This document shows positions 25,396 to 33,524 of a stretch of DNA of 64,000 nt, piece by piece. The translations under genes were made by a program, and so were the position numbers. Source of the stretch: Hyphomicrobiales bacterium (lineage in GTDB: Bacteria; Pseudomonadota; Alphaproteobacteria; Rhizobiales; Beijerinckiaceae); contig SEEM01000002.1 of NCBI GenBank assembly GCA_004144595.1, positions 62,001 to 126,000 on the forward strand. Reading direction: 5' to 3'. The number at the start of each line of letters is the position of its first letter. Within the stretch, counting starts at the first letter, position 1. Below the pieces are notes generated by a model. That model ran no database searches, was not told the DNA's origin, and was given only the letters and a program-made list of their open reading frames with translations.

Positions 25396-27567
25396 TCAGG
25401 CGCCCTTCGCCGCAACCCAGCCTTCGCCTACCGTATGGATGGCGAAGGCATAGGCCAGCGCGGTCTCCTTCAGCGAGTCGAAGCGCCCGGCCGAGCCGGC
25501 ATGCCCGGCTTCCATGTTGGTGTGCAGCAGTACCGGACCGCCGCCGGTCATCGTCGCGCGCAGGCGCGCGACCCATTTCGCCGGTTCCCAGTAGGTCACG
25601 CGCGGATCGGTCAGCCCGGCCATGGCCAGGATCGGCGGATAGGCCTGTGCCGTCACATTGTCATAGGGCGAATAGCTGCGGATGGTCTCGAAGGCCTTAA
25701 GGTCGCGGATCGGGTCGCCCCATTCCGGCCATTCCGGCGGCGTCAGCGGCAAGGTGTCGTCCAGGATCGTGTTGAGCACGTCGACGAAGGGAACTTCCGC
25801 GACGATGCCGGCGAAAAGCTCCGGGGCCATGTTGGCGACGGCGCCCATCAGCATGCCGCCGGCGCTGCCGCCTTCGGCGACGATGCGTCCGCGGCGCGTG
25901 AAACCGGCCTCGCTCAGCGCTCCGGCGGCTGCGATGAAATCGGTGAAGGTGTTGCGCTTGTTTTCGCGCTTGCCGTCGAGGTACCAGCCCCAGCCCTTGT
26001 CGGTGCCGCCGCGCACATGCGCGATCGCATAGACGAAGCCGCGATCGACCAGGCTGAGCGGACGCGTCCGGAACGAAGCCGACATCGCCGAGCCGTAGGA
26101 GCCATAGCCGTAGAGCAGGCAGGGCGCGCTGCCATCGAGGACGAGATCGGCCCGGTGCAGGATCGAGATCGGCACGCGTTGACCGTCCGAGGCCGTGGCG
26201 AAGATGCGGCGCACCTTGTAGCTCGCCGGATCGTGGCCTGAGGGCACCTCCTGCCGCTTCAGTAGGGTCCTCGCGCCGGTAGCGAGGTCGTAATCATAGG
26301 TTTCGGCCGGCCGCGCCATCGAGGCATAGATGAAGCGCAGCGTATTCGTCTCGAATTCGTAGCCCGCATCCATGCCGAGCCCATAGGCCTCCTCGTCGAA
26401 GGCGATGCTGCTCTCCGCATCATCGGCAAGATTGCGGATGACGATGCGCGGCAGCCCGTCCTCGCGCTCCAGCCGGACCAGGCGCCCCTTCAGGCAGACA
26501 TGGTCGAGGATCAGGCGCCCCGGCTTGTGTGCGATCAGGTCGCGCCAGTTTGCCGGGTCGGGCGTATCGACCGACACGGTCACGATCTTGAAGTCTTCGG
26601 CGCCGTCGGCATTGGTCAGGATCGCGAAGACGTCGCCGTGATGCTCCAGGCTGTACTGGCGTCCAGGCTCGCGCTCTGCGACGATCACGGGCTGCGCTTC
26701 CGGGCGGTCGAGATCGAGGACGCGCGTCTCCGACGTCTCGTGATCGCCGATCGTGATCAGCAGGAAGCGGCCGGACTGGGTCTTGTCGATATCGACGAAC
26801 ATGCCGGCATCGGCTTCGTCATGCAGCAATTCGTCCGCCTCGGCAGGCATGCCGAGGCGATGGCGCTTAACGCGCGACGGGCGATGATCGGCATCGACGG
26901 CGACGTAGAAGAAGGAGCGGGAATCGCTGGCCCAGATGATCTCGCCCGTCGTGTCCTTGACGAGGTCGGGCAGGTCGGCGCCGTTTTCGAGGTTCTTGAC
27001 GCGGATGCCATGCAACTCCGAGCCCGCCTCGTCGGCGCTCCAGGCAAGCAGGCGGTGATCGGGGCTGTGCGCAGCGTCACCAAGGTCGAAGAAATCCTTG
27101 TCCGCGGCGAGCGCGTCGGCATCCAGCATGATCTGCTCGCCCGCCCGGCCGCTCTTGCCGGCCATGCTGCGCGGCCTGCGGCAGATCAGCGGGTGCTCTG
27201 CGCCCTTGCGGTAGCGCGAATAGTACAGGAAGGGCCCGTCCGGTTGCGGAACGCTCGAGTCGTCCTCCTTGATCCGGCCGCGCATCTCCTTGACCAGTTC
27301 CTTCTGCAAGGTTCGGGTCGGCGCCATCTGTGCCTTGCAATACGCGTTCTCTGCTTCGAGATAGTCGCGGATATCCGCGGGCAGAACCTCGGGCTCTCGC
27401 AGGACGTCCTTCCAGTTGGCCGCACGCAGCCAACCGTAATCGTCACGCAGCGTGACGCCGTGGACCTGCGTTTCCGTCGCGCGAATCTCGGCCATCGGCG
27501 GCAACGGCACAGACCTGCGCCTGCGTGCTGCGGTGCTCGAGGAGCGAGGGTCCTGATCCATGCGCAT
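25396..27567 (-). CDS. ptrB: Oligopeptidase B / prolyl oligopeptidase family S9A
   Basis: A 723-aa serine peptidase. An N-terminal seven-bladed propeller (about 80-430) is followed by an alpha/beta-hydrolase domain (about 450-720). The triad is visible: Ser568 in EGGSAGGMLMG, Asp654 in AGLTDPRVTYWEP and His689 in MEAGHAGSAGR. YGSYG and HVRGGTDKGWGWYLDGK are typical of oligopeptidase B, which cuts short peptides after Arg/Lys. ATG 27567 has GGAG 6 nt upstream. Its stop codon (25396-25398) directly abuts the stop of the convergent acidic membrane protein. Confidence 0.92.
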   Translation of the reverse strand: MRMDQDPRSSSTAARRRRSVPLPPMAEIRATETQVHGVTLRDDYGWLRAANWKDVLREPEVLPADIRDYLEAENAYCKAQMAPTRTLQKELVKEMRGRIKEDDSSVPQPDGPFLYYSRYRKGAEHPLICRRPRSMAGKSGRAGEQIMLDADALAADKDFFDLGDAAHSPDHRLLAWSADEAGSELHGIRVKNLENGADLPDLVKDTTGEIIWASDSRSFFYVAVDADHRPSRVKRHRLGMPAEADELLHDEADAGMFVDIDKTQSGRFLLITIGDHETSETRVLDLDRPEAQPVIVAEREPGRQYSLEHHGDVFAILTNADGAEDFKIVTVSVDTPDPANWRDLIAHKPGRLILDHVCLKGRLVRLEREDGLPRIVIRNLADDAESSIAFDEEAYGLGMDAGYEFETNTLRFIYASMARPAETYDYDLATGARTLLKRQEVPSGHDPASYKVRRIFATASDGQRVPISILHRADLVLDGSAPCLLYGYGSYGSAMSASFRTRPLSLVDRGFVYAIAHVRGGTDKGWGWYLDGKRENKRNTFTDFIAAAGALSEAGFTRRGRIVAEGGSAGGMLMGAVANMAPELFAGIVAEVPFVDVLNTILDDTLPLTPPEWPEWGDPIRDLKAFETIRSYSPYDNVTAQAYPPILAMAGLTDPRVTYWEPAKWVARLRATMTGGGPVLLHTNMEAGHAGSAGRFDSLKETALAYAFAIHTVGEGWVAAKGA

Positions 27568-27897
27568 GGCGATCTCCGGCGTTGGGAGCCGACAGGTAGA
27601 GGCGGCGGCAACAGCTTGCAAGACATCGGGACGCGTTGCCGCTTTGATTTTGCAGATCAGTGCAATGCAGCATCCCCTTGATGAATTGTTGAGCTTTGCA
27701 TTCATGAATTGTTGGGAATTGCTGACTTGCACGACTAAACAGTATCGACTAAACGCATATCCCGATCAGTCCGCGTTATCCGATTCTGAGCCGATGGTGC
27801 TTGACCCACTATTGGTAATATTGATCAGGCTATCGGATGCGAGGCGGTGGACGATCAGCGCAGAACGCTACCAAGAACGACAAGGAGAGACATCGCC
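27568..27897. promoter_or_regulatory. AT-richer divergent promoter region of ptrB and mucR with two direct-repeat pairs
   Basis: This 330-bp gene-free stretch is clearly richer in A+T than its surroundings. It holds ATGAATTGTTGAG (27681-27693) and ATGAATTGTTGGG (27704-27716), 23 bp apart, and CGACTAAAC twice (27732-27740, 27746-27754), 14 bp apart. MucR/Ros regulators bind AT-rich degenerate sites and repress their own genes, so autoregulation is plausible (inference). I could not fix a core promoter. Confidence 0.5.
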
Positions 27898-28314
27898 ATG
27901 GCTGATAACGAGGGTGCTGATTTCATCGAGCTGACGGCGGATATCGTTTCCGCCTACGTCTCCAACAATTCCGTTCCGGCGTCCGACCTGCCGGCTCTGA
28001 TCAGCGAAGTACACTCGGCGCTGAGCCGCGTGATCGGCGGCGCTGCCCCCGTGGTGCAGGTCGAGGCTCCCAAGCCTGCCATTCCCGTTAAGAAGTCGAT
28101 CACGGCCGATTACCTGATCTGCCTCGAAGACGGGAAGAAGTTCAAGTCGCTGAAGCGTCACCTGCGCACGCAGTACAACATGTCGCCCGAGCAGTATCGC
28201 GAGAAGTGGGGCCTGCCGCCGGACTATCCGATGGTCGCTCCGAACTATGCCGAGGCGCGCTCGCAGCTTGCCAAGAAGATGGGCCTGGGCCAGCAGCGCC
28301 GCAAGCGTCGCTGA
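27898..28314 (+). CDS. mucR: MucR/Ros-family zinc-finger transcriptional regulator
   Basis: A 138-aa regulator starting [20 protein letters not shown]. The C-terminal Ros/MucR domain is visible in [39 protein letters not shown] and [20 protein letters not shown]. The usual Cys-x2-Cys finger is reduced to a single Cys ([11 protein letters not shown]) with His following, as in many Rhizobiales MucR proteins. These act as global repressors of exopolysaccharide, motility and cell-cycle genes through H-NS-like binding to AT-rich DNA. AAGGAG precedes the ATG. Confidence 0.95.
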   Translation: MADNEGADFIELTADIVSAYVSNNSVPASDLPALISEVHSALSRVIGGAAPVVQVEAPKPAIPVKKSITADYLICLEDGKKFKSLKRHLRTQYNMSPEQYREKWGLPPDYPMVAPNYAEARSQLAKKMGLGQQRRKRR

Positions 28315-28353
28315 GAGATCGGTCCGGCGCGGAATGAATGCGCTGCCCTGAAG

Positions 28354-28384
28354 AAAAAGCCGCCGATGATCTCGGCGGCTTTTT
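28354..28384 (+). terminator. Intrinsic terminator of mucR
   Basis: A long perfect stem AAAAAGCCGCCGA / TCGGCGGCTTTTT (28354-28366, 28372-28384) with a 5-nt loop lies about 40 nt after the mucR stop. Confidence 0.9.
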
Positions 28385-28390
28385 CTTTGC

Positions 28391-28430
28391 GCAGGGCAAG
28401 GCAGGGCAAGGCAGGGCAGGGCAGGAAGGC
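28391..28430. repeat. Short tandem repeat, about four 10-bp units
   Basis: GCAGGGCAAG occurs twice, then GCAGGGCAGG and the degenerate GCAGGAAGGC, immediately after the mucR terminator. A slippage-prone minisatellite is the simplest reading. Confidence 0.75.
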
Positions 28431-28536
28431 GAGGGGGGATAAACCCGAGTCCGGGCTTGCCAATCGAAATATAAGAATATAATCCTATATGCAGCGCCCT
28501 CGCCTTGGGCCGCGTCACTTAATATAGGAACATATC

Positions 28537-28905
28537 ATGAACATAGCGAGCAGCCAATCACAAGCCGTCCTGCGGGCCACAGCTGCCGCGCGGCTGGCGG
28601 AAGCGGCGATCGTCGCTGCGATCCGCATTCCCGTGGCCGGACTGCGCGCCGCAAGCCGGGGCCGCAAATCGATCGCTTTGGCCCGCCAGACGGCGATGTA
28701 CCTGGCTCATGTCGCCTTCGGGCTCAGCCTCACCCGCGTCGGCATCTGTTTCGGCCGGGACCGCACCACGGTCCGCCACGCCTGCGCCCTGATCGAGGAT
28801 CGCCGCGACGATCCCGCGCTGGAATTTGGCCTGGCTGCCCTTGAGGCCGCGCTTCTGACCACCATGACGAGACTGATCGAAGAGCCGGCGGAGGTGCGCC
28901 CATGA
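28537..28905 (+). CDS. Stand-alone DnaA domain IV-like DNA-binding protein
   Basis: 122 aa. Residues about 45-90 match the DnaA C-terminal helix-turn-helix: KSIALARQTAMYLAHVAFGL, then GICFGRDRTTVRHACALIED, close to the DnaA signature (DHTTVLHAC) but with Arg in place of the usual His. There is no AAA+ domain, so it cannot be an initiator itself. It may compete for DnaA boxes or act as a regulator. AGGAAC lies before the ATG. Its stop overlaps the next gene by 4 nt, so the two are coupled. Confidence 0.82.
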   Translation: MNIASSQSQAVLRATAAARLAEAAIVAAIRIPVAGLRAASRGRKSIALARQTAMYLAHVAFGLSLTRVGICFGRDRTTVRHACALIEDRRDDPALEFGLAALEAALLTTMTRLIEEPAEVRP

Positions 28906-29696
28906 CCGTGGAGATCGCGCATGGTGAGGCCAATCGCCTCCTGAAGCACCTCGCAGGGCCCGGCTGCTACGGTCTGGTGTCGCCCCTGGGCTGCGGCCGC
29001 ATCGCGCTTTTCAGGACGGTGAACGGTACGAGCCTGGGCGCCGGCTATGTCACCCCGGAAACGGTGCAGGCCCTCGAGGCCGAGGGGATCGTCTCCTGGT
29101 CGCGGGATGCGAAACCGGCGCGGCTCGGGCTCGCTTTGCCGGGGCGGGACGCATCGGTGGCCGAGAGGGCGCAATGCGGAGGCGGCGCACTGCCTGCTCC
29201 GGCCATGGACGACCGCGAAAGCCCGCTGCTCTGGTTGTATCGTCGCGCCGGCAAGGATGGCAGGCCGCAGATCAGTGACGAGGAATTCGCGGCGGGCGAG
29301 CGTTTTCGGGCCGACATCACCCTGGCGGGCATGCTGCCGCGCGTGACGATGAACTGGGACGCGGCACTCACCCCGGAACAGGCGGCAGCCGGGCCGCGAG
29401 ACGTCGCCGGCTCGTCCGATACGGCACTCGCTGCGCGTCAGCGGATCAGGTTGGCCTGCGACCGGCTGGGGCCGGAGCTTTCGGGCCTCGCGATCGATAT
29501 CTGCGGCTTTCTCAAGGGGCTCGATCTGGTCGAGAAGGAACGTCGCTGGCCGCCGCGTTCGGCCAAGGTCGTGCTGCGGGTCGCGCTGGCGGCGCTGGTG
29601 ACGCATTACGGCCTGGACCGTCGCGCCCGGCAGCACGGGATCATAAGCTGGCAGGCCTCAGATGGCCGGCCGAACCAATTCCCGACGCCCGGCTGA
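28902..29696 (+). CDS. DUF6456 domain protein, coupled to the DnaA-like gene
   Basis: 264 aa. The C-terminal ~140 residues (about 115-260) match the DUF6456 pattern, with RIRLACDRLGPELSGLAIDI, FLKGLDLVEKERRWPPRS and KVVLRVALAALVTHYGL. The N-terminal part (PGCYGLVSPLG, VTPETVQALEAEGIVSW) resembles a small winged-helix-like module. The family is conserved in Rhizobiales with no assigned function. It is translated with the DnaA domain IV-like protein (ATGA overlap), suggesting joint work at DNA. Confidence 0.75.
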   Translation: MTVEIAHGEANRLLKHLAGPGCYGLVSPLGCGRIALFRTVNGTSLGAGYVTPETVQALEAEGIVSWSRDAKPARLGLALPGRDASVAERAQCGGGALPAPAMDDRESPLLWLYRRAGKDGRPQISDEEFAAGERFRADITLAGMLPRVTMNWDAALTPEQAAAGPRDVAGSSDTALAARQRIRLACDRLGPELSGLAIDICGFLKGLDLVEKERRWPPRSAKVVLRVALAALVTHYGLDRRARQHGIISWQASDGRPNQFPTPG

Positions 29697-29702
29697 GGTC
29701 GC

Positions 29703-30131
29703 TCAGCTCGCGACCGCAGCCTGGGCGTCGCGCTTGATCCGGTCGATCATCGCGCGCACCCCGTTCGAGCGCTGCGGCGTGAGATGGGCGGCGAGGCCGA
29801 GGCGCTCGTAGATGGCGAAGGCGTCGGTGGCGAGAATCTCCGCCGCTTCCCGTCCGGAGAAGATCGCCAGCGCCAGAGCCACCAGACCGCGCACGATATG
29901 GGCGTCGCTGTCGCCGACGAAGCGGAGCCGGGTCTGCGGCCCGCTTCCGCCATCGTGATGGGATACGAGCCAGACCTGGCTCGCGCAGCCGCGCACCTTG
30001 TTGGCGTCGACATGCGCGTCTTCGGGCAGGGGCTCGAGGCTCTTGCCGAGTTCGATGAGGTAGCGATAACGATCGTCCCACTCGTCGAGCAGTTCGAAAT
30101 TCGCGACGATGTCGTCGAGGCTTGTCGTCAT
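29703..30131 (-). CDS. sufE: SufE-family iron-sulfur cluster assembly protein
   Basis: A 142-aa protein starting MTTSLDDIVANFELLDEWDD, with the sulfur-accepting Cys49 in VRGCASQVWL. SufE takes persulfide sulfur from the SufS cysteine desulfurase and passes it to the SufBCD scaffold. The rest of the suf operon is not here. It is convergent with the DUF6456 gene and downstream of a small unknown gene on the same strand. Confidence 0.92.
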   Translation of the reverse strand: MTTSLDDIVANFELLDEWDDRYRYLIELGKSLEPLPEDAHVDANKVRGCASQVWLVSHHDGGSGPQTRLRFVGDSDAHIVRGLVALALAIFSGREAAEILATDAFAIYERLGLAAHLTPQRSNGVRAMIDRIKRDAQAAVAS

Positions 30132-30170
30132 TCCGGCCTCTTCCCGCGATTGCGGGGAGGCGTCAAGCAT

Positions 30171-30440
30171 TCAACGCTGCGCGCTCTGCTTTCCGACGAC
30201 CGCTGTGGCGGCGGCGTGCAGGATGCGCTCGCGCAAGGCCGGATCCATGCCGGCCAGGATTTCCGCCGCCTCGCGCGCGGCCGTCAGGCTGCCGGTGACG
30301 TTGCGTGCCTCGCTCCGTGCGGTCTCGGTGACCTGCCTGACCACCTCCGGCAACGCGGCATCGGCCGGCTTGCCGCTGTGCAACGGCGAATTCACGGCGA
30401 TCAGGCCGATGATCGCGATTTTGCGCAGCAGGTAAGCCAT
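30171..30440 (-). CDS. Small protein of unknown function (possibly DUF5330)
   Basis: 89 aa with an N-terminal hydrophobic segment (about 5-18, LRKIAIIGLIAVNSPLHSG) that could be a signal or anchor, followed by a charged helical region (VVRQVTETARSEARN and AAEILAGMDPALRER). GGAG lies 6 nt before the ATG. It starts upstream of sufE on the same strand, 39 bp apart, and is probably co-transcribed with it. The resemblance to DUF5330 proteins is a weak impression. Confidence 0.55.
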   Translation of the reverse strand: MAYLLRKIAIIGLIAVNSPLHSGKPADAALPEVVRQVTETARSEARNVTGSLTAAREAAEILAGMDPALRERILHAAATAVVGKQSAQR

Positions 30441-30765
30441 GTCGGTCTCCGTCGCCGGCGCCTTCCGACGCGCCGCGAGACCAACCTAGACGGGGATCTC
30501 GAAAAATCGCGTCATTTCGGACGCTCAAATGCGAGTCGAATGCTACCGGTGATCTTCAGGTTCCGTTCACCTTGCCGCGAACATCGCCGGGCACCGGAAA
30601 ATCGATCCGATTTGAGATAACTACATGAAAAATCGTCGTAAAATTCAACTCGTTGATCTGGCGGGCTCTTTCGCCGCCTTTCGCCTTAAGCCCCGCTTAA
30701 ACCGGCCATGGCGAGATGCATTCAGCGGATGGGGGTATCCGCGAAAGTAAGGCGTTGCGTTTCGT
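30441..30765. promoter_or_regulatory. Divergent promoter region between the small gene/sufE and the histidine kinase
   Basis: This 325-bp stretch has no coding sequence that I can support. The middle (30615-30660) is AT-rich, with GAAAAATCGTCGTAAAATTC. The right end carries a full CtrA-type box, listed separately. Confidence 0.5.
30686..30700. promoter_or_regulatory. CtrA-type box upstream of the histidine kinase
   Basis: TTAA-GCCCCGC-TTAA matches the full CtrA consensus TTAA-N7-TTAA exactly. It lies 66 nt upstream of the histidine kinase start. Confidence 0.65.
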
Positions 30766-32574
30766 ATGGCGATGACAGCACTGAGGACACAGGCGGCCGC
30801 ACTGGTGCATGCATCGGTGCAGTCGGACCCGGCGGAAAGGCAGCGTCACGAACGTTTCGTTCTGTCGCGCCTGCTCGTCGGCGGCGGCATGCTCGGCCTT
30901 GCTCCCGCTTATCTGGCTTGGCGCAGCGCACCGGGTGCTTTCGAGGCCGCGATGATCGTGGCTGCGGCGCTCGCCGTCTTCTCCGTCGCGCTGGTCTCCC
31001 GCACGGGTCGGCTCGATCAGGCGCATGCGCTCTCCTCCGTTGCGCTCTCCCTCTTCATCGTGGCTCTGGCCGGCGCGACCGGCGGCCTGTCCTCGCCCCT
31101 GCTGCTTTGGCTGGCGGTCGTGCCGGTCGAGGCGGCGCTTTTCGGTTCGCGTGGTTTCATGCTGCGGGCCGGCTGGATTGCGGTGGCCGCCTTGTCTGCG
31201 GCCATCGGATTGCAATGGCTCGGCCTTTTTGCCGAAGCCATGCCGTGGACTGGCGAGTCCATGCCGTTTCTGGCGATGTCCGCCCTCGCTCAGGCGCTGG
31301 TCGCGACCGCCGTCCTGCTGCGCCGGCGCCATGCCGAGGAGCGCGAGCAGCGCATCTCGGACGCGCGCTCGCAGCTCCTGCTCGATCATGTCGGCGATCT
31401 CGTCACCTGGCACGACGCGGGCGGCGCGGTCGTCTTCGCCAATGCCGCGGCGCGCACGCTGGCCGGCGCCGATCCGCGTGAACTGCTCGGGCGCGGCCTG
31501 TTCGAGCGCGTTCACATCGCCGACCGGCCGCTCTTCCTGAAGGCGTTGAGCGATGCCGCCCATGGCGAGGAGGGCGTGACCGCCTGTTTCCGCACGCTTT
31601 TCGTGCCGCGCGAGAGCTCCGGTGAGAACCGCCTGCCGGTCTCGCTCTGGCTGGAGATGCAGGCCTGCCGCGTCGCGGGGGCCGCCGCCGCCGATGGCGC
31701 CGCCGTGGTCTGCGTGATGCGCGACGTGACCGAGCGACGGGCCACTGAGGAAACCCGCGAACGCGGCCATGCCGAGGCTTTGCGCGCAAACGACATCAAG
31801 GGCCAGTTCCTGGCGACGGTGAGCCACGAACTGCGCACGCCGCTCAACGCGATCATCGGCTTCTCGGAGATGTTGAGCACCGAGGACAATGGCTGGCTCG
31901 ATGCGCAGAAGCGTCTCGAATATGCCCGCATCATCCATGCCTCCGGCCATCATCTGCTCGATGTCGTGAACACGCTGCTCGACATTTCGAAGATCGAGAG
32001 CGGCGCGATGACCATCGATCGCGAGCCGGTCGATCTTGCCGCGGTGGCGCAGGATTGCTGCACGCTGATGGCGCTGCGGGCCGAAGCCGGCGGCATCGCG
32101 CTGGAGCGCGTGATCGGCCCGGGCTTGCCCGCGATGGACGGCGACCGGCGCGCGCTGAAACAGGTCATGCTCAACCTCCTGTCGAACGCCATCAAGTTCA
32201 CGCCCGCCGGCGGGCGTGTGACGCTTGCTGTCGTGCGCGACGGCGACACGATCGACCTCTCCGTCTCCGATACCGGCATCGGCATCGCCGCCGCCGATCT
32301 GCCCAGGCTGGGCGACCCCTTCTTCCAGGCCAAGGGCGCCTATGACCGGACCCATGAGGGCACCGGCCTCGGCCTCTCCGTCGTGCGTGGCCTGGTCGGC
32401 CTGCATGGTGGCCGCCTCACGGTCGAGAGTGCGCCGGGCACCGGCACGCGCGTCTCGGTCCGCCTGCCGGTCGGGGGCGCGGACAGCGTCGAGCAGCCTG
32501 CCAAGATCGTGACTTTCGCCCGGGCCCCGCGCCGGGGCATCGATACCAAAGAACCTCTCCGCCTGACCGCCTGA
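30766..32574 (+). CDS. PAS-domain sensor histidine kinase (DivJ/PdhS-like candidate)
   Basis: 602 aa. About six membrane helices (33-185), a PAS domain (about 200-325), HisKA with phospho-acceptor His354 in TVSHELRTPLNAIIGFSEML, and a HATPase domain with NLLSNAIKFT (N box), SDTGIGI and EGTGLGLSVV. The sequence around the dimerisation helix (HASGHHLLDVVNTLLDISKI) resembles the DivJ/PleC/PdhS kinases that control DivK and CtrA. The full CtrA box upstream and the DUF1491/DUF2336 neighbours support a cell-cycle role. The exact orthology is not settled. Confidence 0.85.
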   Translation: MAMTALRTQAAALVHASVQSDPAERQRHERFVLSRLLVGGGMLGLAPAYLAWRSAPGAFEAAMIVAAALAVFSVALVSRTGRLDQAHALSSVALSLFIVALAGATGGLSSPLLLWLAVVPVEAALFGSRGFMLRAGWIAVAALSAAIGLQWLGLFAEAMPWTGESMPFLAMSALAQALVATAVLLRRRHAEEREQRISDARSQLLLDHVGDLVTWHDAGGAVVFANAAARTLAGADPRELLGRGLFERVHIADRPLFLKALSDAAHGEEGVTACFRTLFVPRESSGENRLPVSLWLEMQACRVAGAAAADGAAVVCVMRDVTERRATEETRERGHAEALRANDIKGQFLATVSHELRTPLNAIIGFSEMLSTEDNGWLDAQKRLEYARIIHASGHHLLDVVNTLLDISKIESGAMTIDREPVDLAAVAQDCCTLMALRAEAGGIALERVIGPGLPAMDGDRRALKQVMLNLLSNAIKFTPAGGRVTLAVVRDGDTIDLSVSDTGIGIAAADLPRLGDPFFQAKGAYDRTHEGTGLGLSVVRGLVGLHGGRLTVESAPGTGTRVSVRLPVGGADSVEQPAKIVTFARAPRRGIDTKEPLRLTA

Positions 32575-32589
32575 AGACGAGCTGACGCA

Positions 32590-33150
32590 ATGTCCGTGAC
32601 CATGGCTGCCCGCGCCCATTCCGGCGCTTCCCTCTCCGCACCGGTGCGCCGCGCCCAACCGGCGCGCCGCAAGACCTCCTGGCTTGGCCGGGTCGCCCGC
32701 GTCGCCGGGCAGCGGCCGGGAAGGGCGCTCGTCCTGCTGGCCTTCGGCATCGTCTCGCTCGCCATCGTCGCCAACGCGCTGATGTTCCAGAAGGCGCGCC
32801 ATCCTGCTCCGATGCTCTCCGCTCCGGCTCCGGTCTCGCAGCCTCGCGCCTCGGCCGAGCGCCGCGCCGAGCCGGCTCCGGTCGTCGAGGCGCCCGCAGC
32901 GCAGCCGGTCCGCCCGCCGGCACGGCCGAATGACCTTTCCCAGACGCAAGCGGCCCGCGAAGCCCAGCCGCGTCCGCCGGCGCCTGTCCAGGCCGCACCG
33001 CGCGCAGCCGCGCCGGCAGCCCCGGCGCCTGCGCCGCGCGTTGCGACTCCTGCGCGCGATCCCATCGCCGACCTGATCAATGGCGGCGACCTGCGTCCGC
33101 CTGCGGATGTCCGGTCTGCCGGCCGTTCGGCCGCAGCCCCGCGTACCTGA
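32590..33150 (+). CDS. Single-pass membrane protein with Pro/Ala-rich tail (possibly a PG-binding protein lacking its domain)
   Basis: 186 aa. A basic N-terminus (RRAQPARRKTSWLGRVARV), one membrane helix (about 47-63, RALVLLAFGIVSLAIVANAL) and a long Pro/Ala-rich periplasmic linker (about 75-160) ending DPIADLINGGDLRPPAD. In related genomes I associate the gene between this kinase and DUF1491 with a C-terminal peptidoglycan-binding domain; here the reading frame stops 17 bp before DUF1491 and no such domain is present. It follows the kinase by 15 bp, so they share a transcript. Confidence 0.65.
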   Translation: MSVTMAARAHSGASLSAPVRRAQPARRKTSWLGRVARVAGQRPGRALVLLAFGIVSLAIVANALMFQKARHPAPMLSAPAPVSQPRASAERRAEPAPVVEAPAAQPVRPPARPNDLSQTQAAREAQPRPPAPVQAAPRAAAPAAPAPAPRVATPARDPIADLINGGDLRPPADVRSAGRSAAAPRT

Positions 33151-33166
33151 TCCGCGCGGCGCCTAC

Positions 33167-33502
33167 ATGGCGCGCCTGACCAGCGATTTCTGGGTTTCCG
33201 CCTATCTGCGGCAGGCCGGGCTGGAAGGTCTTGTGGCCGTACTGCGTCGGCGCGGCGCGCGCGAGGCCGGCGCCATCTTCGTCAAGCTGGACCGGCTGAA
33301 CGGCACGGCCGCGCTCTACGGCCCCGCGCCACAGGCGCTGGCGGAGGATGACGGCGAGCGCCGCTTCCAGCTCCTGCTCGATGCCGAGCCGCTGGCAGTC
33401 GAAGACCGGGTCGAGCGTGAATTGCGCTTCGACGGGGATCTCTGGCTGGTCGAGATCGAGAACCGGGCCGGCGACCCGCGACTTCTGCTCGTCGAGAGCT
33501 GA
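33167..33502 (+). CDS. DUF1491 family protein
   Basis: A 111-aa cytosolic protein starting MARLTSDFWVSAYLRQAGLE, with RRGAREAGAIFVKLDRL and a C-terminal DLWLVEIENRAGDPR, the pattern of DUF1491. This is a small alphaproteobacterial family of unknown function. It is the last gene of the kinase operon and is convergent with DUF2336. Confidence 0.82.
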   Translation: MARLTSDFWVSAYLRQAGLEGLVAVLRRRGAREAGAIFVKLDRLNGTAALYGPAPQALAEDDGERRFQLLLDAEPLAVEDRVERELRFDGDLWLVEIENRAGDPRLLLVES

Positions 33503-33524
33503 CCAGCCCGGAGCAACGACGCGC

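Noticed and set aside
28391-28430. Short repeats considered as a CRISPR remnant
   Set aside because: Units are 10 bp with no spacers and there are no cas genes in the window.
30697-32949. 750-codon minus-strand frame opposite the histidine kinase
   Set aside because: It is antisense to a clear kinase with intact motifs; the peptide is repetitive Arg/Asp/Gln-rich with no fold.
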